Shown one piece after another: positions 59,581 through 64,000 of a stretch of DNA of 64,000 nt. A model generated the notes under the pieces. That model had not been told where the DNA came from, searched no databases, and saw only the letters and a program-made list of their open reading frames with translations. This stretch comes from Rhinolophus ferrumequinum. Lineage: Eukaryota; Chordata; Mammalia; Chiroptera; Rhinolophidae. The number at the start of each line of letters is the position of its first letter. Position 1 is the stretch's first letter. The stretch covers positions 12,826,292 through 12,890,291 of the forward strand of contig NC_046304.1 in assembly GCF_004115265.2 (NCBI RefSeq), given 5' to 3'. The translations under genes and the position numbers were made by a program.

Positions 59581-60483
59581 CCGTATTTTGCCATGTATAA
59601 ATGTGTTCCTGTGTATAATGTTAACCCACGTTTTTCGTCCAAAGTTCCAGAGAAAAAAATCTTTCATTTTAATTATTATTTTTTTAATTAAGATTTTATG
59701 GGGGAAGGGAAACAGGACTTTATTGGGGACCAGTGTGTACTTCCAGGACTTTTCCAAGTCAAGTTGTTGTCCTTTCAATCTTAGTTGTGGAGGGCGCAGT
59801 TCAGCTCCAGGTCCAGTTGCCGCATTCCTTGCGGGAATTGAGGAGTCGAACTGGCAACCTTGTGGTTGAGAGCCCGCGCTCCAACCAACTGAGCCATCCG
59901 GCTGTCCCCCAGGAGCTGAGCGGCAGCTCATTGACTTCATTCTAGTGGAGGGCGCAGCGCCCTGGCCCATGTTGGAATCGAACTGGCAGCCCCGTTGCCC
60001 AGAGCTCGCGCTCTAACCAACTGAGCCACCCGTCCGCCCCCGTTTTAATTCAAATTTTTATTTGTTTACATTTAGGTATTTGTTTTTTGTATTATAAAGG
60101 AATTGTAGCATTTTTAAAAACATATTATGGTACAAGAAATTTTATGTAACAAACAAAACACAGGAACAGATACAAGGTACAAGAAGTTTTATGTACCGGT
60201 AACAAATTTACAATATTTACCACATCACAGAAGGCCAAGAACTCTTCATTGTTGCAAGTTCGTCATAAGTTCAACAAAACTGATTATCGTATTCCAGGAT
60301 ATTATTTTGCATACAGGTATCATTATTGATTTCTAGAGTTACACTTTTAACTCATAAGTATAAATAAAAGAATTAAAAACATATATAGATGCGGAATTAG
60401 TACTACCCATGTATAATAGACATCCTTATTTTTCCCTCACAAATTTGGGCCAAAAAGTGCACATTATACATAGCAAAATATGA
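59581..60483. mobile_element. TA-flanked DNA transposon, family B, carrying a SINE
   Basis: It starts ccgtattttgccatgtataa and ends with the decayed complement gcaaaatatga, with TA at both flanks (59579-59580 and 60484-60485). Removing the SINE and one duplication leaves about 527 bp, against 528 bp for the copy at 26390. It is inserted in the L1 3' UTR. Confidence 0.9.
59675..60042 (-). mobile_element. tRNA-derived SINE nested in family-B element
   Basis: A minus-strand copy with the 8-bp duplication TTTTAATT (59667-59674 and 60043-60050). The uninterrupted relative at 26465-26490 confirms the empty site. Confidence 0.94.
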
Positions 60484-60536
60484 TAGTTTGTTTTGTAAGA
60501 TGAAAAGTTCTGGAGCTTGTACAGCAATGTGAATAA

Positions 60537-60580
60537 CTTAACACCACTGAACTGTATATTTACAGTTCAGTGGTGTTAAG
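60537..60580. repeat. Perfect 20-bp inverted repeat with 4-base loop
   Basis: The left arm CTTAACACCACTGAACTGTA (60537-60556) is the exact reverse complement of 60561-60580, with loop TATT. It lies in the L1 3' UTR, where the ordinary sequence after the left arm would be an A-rich 'aaaaatgg' stretch. Confidence 0.97.
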
Positions 60581-61904
60581 ATGGCACATTTTATGTGTAT
60601 TTTTAAGAAATGGTCCTTTTAGAGATACATACTGAAATATTTATGGGTAAATAGTAAGTTTGAGAGTTCTACTTCTGGCATGATAATGTGAGGAGCTCCC
60701 ATAGACCCACTCCCCAGCAAAACCAGTGAAAATTATTTTTAAAAACCACCATTTAAAGTCTCTAGAAGTGGTCCTAAGGCATACAGAAAATGAGACATTT
60801 CTTCAAGAAAATCTACTAAATCTTGGTAAAAATAGAGTCTGTGGCATTTGATTGATGAAGTACTCCCTTCCTCTCCCCTCCGATCTTGGTGTGATAGAAA
60901 CTGCAGTCCAGGCAGATGATGCTAGGAATACAGGTCTGCCTCTCTCCCCAGCTCACAGTTGAGGGCTACAGAATCATTACCCACCTACCCCCCACACCTG
61001 TCATGGCGGCAAAGTTTCAGTTGAGTGTGGCCAAGAGGTCTAGAGGTCTTTTCTTCCACCCAGCGCCCACTCTTAGGACAGAGAATCTACCTTGGTTGTG
61101 GTATACTCAAAATTCTGATAGCTCTTGCCCTAGCTTGTTTGTAGGGTGGAGATTCCATGCTGGGAGAAGCAAGTCAAGAAGACCAGAGCCTACCACTCCA
61201 TCTCCCCCACTCAGCGCCCTGTTCCTAAAGCAGATATGTCACTCAGAGAGATGAGCACCAGCAGTTAAGTGGCGTTTGACAGATGCATGTGGTCAGGAAA
61301 AGAGACACTCAGAAGGGATCCCTACAAAAACTCATCGTCGAGTGACTGCATATGCCCAAGGCTGTGCCATCTGAGGAGCAACGTCAGTGGCTACACAGTG
61401 TGTGTGTGTGGGGGGCGGGGGGGACAGAAATAGGCTTTATTAAAATAATCCAGCCAACCACGAAACAAATACACAGCAGACAACAGTAACAAGCCAGAAA
61501 GGGGGTGGTGATGAACTAGAGTTACTGCAATATATTATCAAAAATCTCATTTTCAACAAAATAGTTTAGGAGAGATGAAATAAACCAGAAAAACCCATAC
61601 AAAGGAAAAAAAGCTCACAGTGCCTGTGAGGGTGACCAGATGTCAGATTTAACAGATGGATTTCAAAGTAGTCATAAATATGTTCAAAGAACTGAAGAAA
61701 ACCATCTTAAAAGAAGTAAAGTGTGATGATGTTTTATCAAATAGAGAATATCAATAAAGAAATTGTAACAATCAAATGGACACTCTGGAGTTGAAAAGTA
61801 CAATAATCAAAATGAAAAATTCAGTATAGGGGCTCAACAGTGGATTTGAACTGGCAGAAGAATTCGTTAACTTGAAGACAGGTCACTTAACATTATCAAG
61901 TCTG

Positions 61905-62166
61905 GGGGGCGGCCAGTTGGCTCAATTGGTTAGAACACAGTGCTCATTACACCAAGGTCCCCGGTTCCATTCCCACATGGGCCAGTGAACTGCGACCTGC
62001 ATAACTTGATTGAAAATGACTTGGAGCTGAGATGCGCCCTCCACAACTAGATTGAAAAGAACGACTTGACTTGCCAACTAGGTTAAAAAAAAAAACGACT
62101 TGACTTGGAGCTGATGGGTCCTGGAAAAACGCAGTTTCCCAATATTCCCAATTTAAAAAAAAATCC
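61905..62166 (+). mobile_element. tRNA(Ile)-like SINE, short form with repeated middle
   Basis: The head ggccagttggctcaattggttag, then ctcattacaccaaggtccccg in the anticodon/variable region. The middle segment 'acgacttgactt' occurs twice, followed by the 'ggagctgatgggtcctgg' tail. Only a 6-bp duplication (AGTCTG) is visible at the edges. Confidence 0.88.
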
Positions 62167-62388
62167 AGTCTGAAGAGCCGAAAGAAAATAGAAAACGGAT
62201 CAGAGCCTCAGAAATGTGAAATATTATTAAGTGTGCGAACATACCCGTATGTATAATGGGAGTGCCAGGAGGAGAGGTGAGAGAAACAAAATATTTGAAG
62301 AGATAATGGCTGAAAGGTTCCCAAATTTGATGAGACCTACACATTGCACTCCCGGTAGGATAGAGATGTGTAGATACAGATAATGCAC

Positions 62389-62390
<2 letters not shown>

Positions 62391-62428
<38 letters not shown>
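62391..62428 (+). repeat. (CA)n microsatellite
   Basis: About eighteen CA units. Long minus-strand open frames over it (runs of Cys-Val) are artefacts of the repeat. Confidence 0.96.
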
Positions 62429-62429
<1 letters not shown>

Positions 62430-63126
62430 CACATAGTAAAAATCCTAAAATAAGCCAGAAAAAAAAAAAAAGCGGACTTCTCATTGGAAACAATGGAGGC
62501 CAGAAAGCAGTGGGATGGCTTTTAAAATGCTCAAAGATAAAAAACAAAACAAAATCCTGTTAACCAAGAATCCTACGCCCAGCAAAAACATCTTTCCAAG
62601 ATGAAGGTGAAATAAAGACATCCTCAGGTAAACAAACACTGAGCGAATTTTTCCTGGCAGACTTCTTACAAGAAATACTAAAGGAAATTCTTCAGCTGAA
62701 AGCAAGTGATTCCAGACAGTAATTTGAATTCAAATGAAAAAAACAATGTCCTCAGTAAATGTAATTGTGTAATTATAACAGTATAAATAAATACTTCTTA
62801 ATGGATTTAAAAGCAGTTCTATAAACCAATATGTATATTATGGTCTTATTGGGTCCTATGGAAATACGGATCAGCAGCACCAGATAGTAATTGCAACCCA
62901 TAGAAGCAAGTGAATAAAGCCAGAAATGATAAATGTGATGGTTAATATAACACAGGCTATTAATTATACACTAGGCTTTCTTTCTCCTCTCAGGTTTTTT
63001 AAAACAATTACATGAAATAGTAATTATAGCAATGTATGGTTGAGTTTATAACATGCATAGATGGCAATGTATATCACAGTAATAGCATACGTAGATGTGG
63101 GGAAAGGGAATAGAGCTACAGAGGAG

Positions 63127-63320
63127 TAACATTTCTATACCCGCACACCTCAGAGATGTTGCACGTTCAGTTCCAGACCATTGTGATAAACCGAATATCA
63201 AAATAAAGTGAGTCGTCTTTTTGCTGGTGTGTGTGTGTGTGTGTGTAGGGGTCTTTAGTTTGTGAAAAACACAACATCTTGAAGCACAATAAAGCAAAGT
63301 GCAATAAAGTGAGGTATGTG
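63127..63320. mobile_element. Tigger-type MITE remnant with (TG)n inside
   Basis: 'gttccagaccattgtgataaaccgaatatc' and 'cttgaagcacaataaagcaaagtgcaataaagtgaggtatg' are the two ends of a Tigger-group element. The interior is almost entirely deleted and contains a TG run at 63223-63247. Confidence 0.8.
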
Positions 63321-63632
63321 GAATGGAGGCCAGAGAGGTTAAAAGTAAACTCATTTAGCCAATAGGTGAAAGAGCTTAAATTGAGCTCTAAAACTATGGC
63401 CTTCATCCCTATTTGTTTAGATAGTTAATATTAATGGATTTGTGATACCCAGCATATCTTACATCTTACCTTTAATTAAAATGGTTTCATTGTCTAACTT
63501 AACATTTTAAAATTAAATGCTTAACTTCTTCATAACACTGTTAACGTTATAAATATAATGTTTTGTTTCTTTGGAATGTTAGCCTGATAAAAGTGAATGC
63601 CTCATTAATGGAGTCTTTTACTTTTTTCCCAG

Positions 63633-63836
63633 AGGATCTGAAGAGGCAAAGTGCAGTGTTACAAGCTGCACAGGATGATTTGGGACACCTTCGAACACAG
63701 CTCTGGGAAGCCCAGGCAGAGATGGAGAATATTAAGGCCATTGCCACAGTCTCTGAGAATACCAAGCAAGAAGCTATAGATGAAGTGAAAAGACAGTGGA
63801 GAGAAGAAGTTGCTTCACTTCAGGCTGTTATGAAAG
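63633..63836 (+). CDS. RABEP1: RABEP1 coding exon 3
   Basis: The exon encodes residues 55-122 and one base more: (E)DLKRQSAVLQAAQDDLGHL, then RTQLWEAQAEMENIKAIATV, then SENTKQEAIDEVKRQWREEV, then ASLQAVMK. The acceptor is tttttcccag|AG and the donor G|gtaaag. It continues the long N-terminal coiled coil within the Rab4-binding region of rabaptin-5. From memory the human protein has Asn where this has Ser in KRQSAVL; otherwise it looks identical, showing strong constraint. At 204 bases with phase-1 junctions it is a symmetric exon. Open frames running into 63837-63865 are intron read-through. The next exon (expected to start with Glu-Thr-Val) is outside the window. Confidence 0.97.
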
Positions 63837-64000
63837 GTAAAGATAAAGAAAGATTTGTGTTATGATTTTCTAAGATAACTGATTGTGATGATTGAGAACA
63901 TTTTCAGAGGGTCTTAAAATATACCCTGAGTTTTGTTTGTGGCTTTCTGTATTACCATCTTCAAGGTATCATTTTCCAAATAAAAGGGAAGCCAATAATA
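63837..64000 (+). other. RABEP1: Start of RABEP1 intron 3
   Basis: Begins gtaaag. Nothing recognised in the 164 bases available. Confidence 0.9.

Larger units (their letters stand above)
55560..60612 (+). mobile_element. Old L1 ORF2 and 3' UTR, plus strand, with four insertions
   Basis: 'gatgccagaagacaatgaaac' (55620), 'aggaatgcaacgagagtttaac' (58080), 'cttgggaataaatctaaccaagg' (58630), 'gtatgattccacttaatgagg' (59468) and 'gatgaaaagttctggagcttg' (60500) appear in L1 order. The chain is broken by a Tigger, a SINE, a family-A MITE and a family-B element. Many frame breaks; long inactive. Confidence 0.72.
60640..63080 (+). mobile_element. Old L1 5' part (5' UTR and ORF1 region)
   Basis: 'gcatgataatgtgaggagctccc', 'gcttcactcagagagatg'-like text, 'ggaggccagaaagcagtggg', 'ttaaccaagaatcctacgcccagcaaaaac' and 'gcagacttcttacaagaaatactaaagg' follow the order of the 5' end and first reading-frame region of ancient L1/HAL1. 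It is split by a SINE and a CA run. Confidence 0.7.
50631..63632 (+). other. RABEP1: RABEP1 intron 2 (13.0 kb)
   Basis: The intron begins gtaagt and ends cttttttcccag. The first half is low in young repeats; an L2-like tail lies at about 51000-51170. The second half (from about 55560) is mostly L1 and nested DNA elements. Unrecognised stretches are 52140-53150 and 53194-55020. Confidence 0.95.

Noticed and set aside
62153-62547. Minus-strand open frames with Cys-Val runs
   Set aside because: They are translations of the CA microsatellite and flanking L1.

Overview
This window is nuclear DNA of a placental mammal, most likely a bat. Two signals support this. First, it is packed with mammalian repeats: L1, L2, MIR, MER5A, MER20, MaLR LTRs and Tigger/mariner DNA elements. 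Second, it carries at least fourteen copies of a tRNA-derived SINE whose head ends in 'cccacatgggcc'. That SINE resembles the tRNA(Ile)-like SINEs I associate with horseshoe-bat relatives (Rhinolophoidea), and I see no vespertilionid Ves-type SINE. The bat assignment comes from memory of repeat families and is moderate; the mammalian assignment is firm.

The only host protein-coding gene I can support is the 5' part of RABEP1 (rabaptin-5, a Rab5/Rab4 effector on early endosomes), on the + strand. A GC-rich promoter island lies at about 22160-22960. Coding exon 1 is at 22612-22645, exon 2 at 50502-50630 and exon 3 at 63633-63836. Together they encode residues 1-122 plus one base, in one continuous reading frame with GT/AG junctions. 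Introns 1 and 2 are about 27.9 and 13.0 kb, and intron 3 runs off the window. The rest of the gene lies beyond 64000.

The upstream 22 kb is intergenic and repeat-rich. It holds an intronless metallothionein retrocopy (minus strand, about 600-1012) joined directly to a SINE inside an old L1. It also holds L2 blocks carrying nested insertions and an L1/MER20/MaLR nest (12225-13815). From about 15.8 to 28 kb, around the promoter, there are no recognisable SINEs. Intron 1 contains L1, L2 and MIR remnants, two 80-bp MADE1-like mariner MITEs, an internally deleted mariner, a second MaLR LTR and four SINEs. The stretch 39.7-57.0 kb, including exon 2, is again free of SINEs. Intron 2 ends in a long L1 block (55.6-63.1 kb) that hosts Tigger, SINE and two kinds of TA-flanked MITE insertions, one of which carries its own SINE.

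No tRNA, rRNA, CRISPR array, intact virus-like element or unknown multi-gene system was found. Most open frames in the window lie in repeats or GC-rich DNA. The notable observations concern repeat biology: a SINE-metallothionein composite inside one target-site duplication, a perfect 20-bp hairpin that looks like a template-switch scar, human-MADE1-like MITEs in a probable bat, and SINEs with internal repeat expansions. Repeat family names rest on memory of consensus sequences; no database search was possible.
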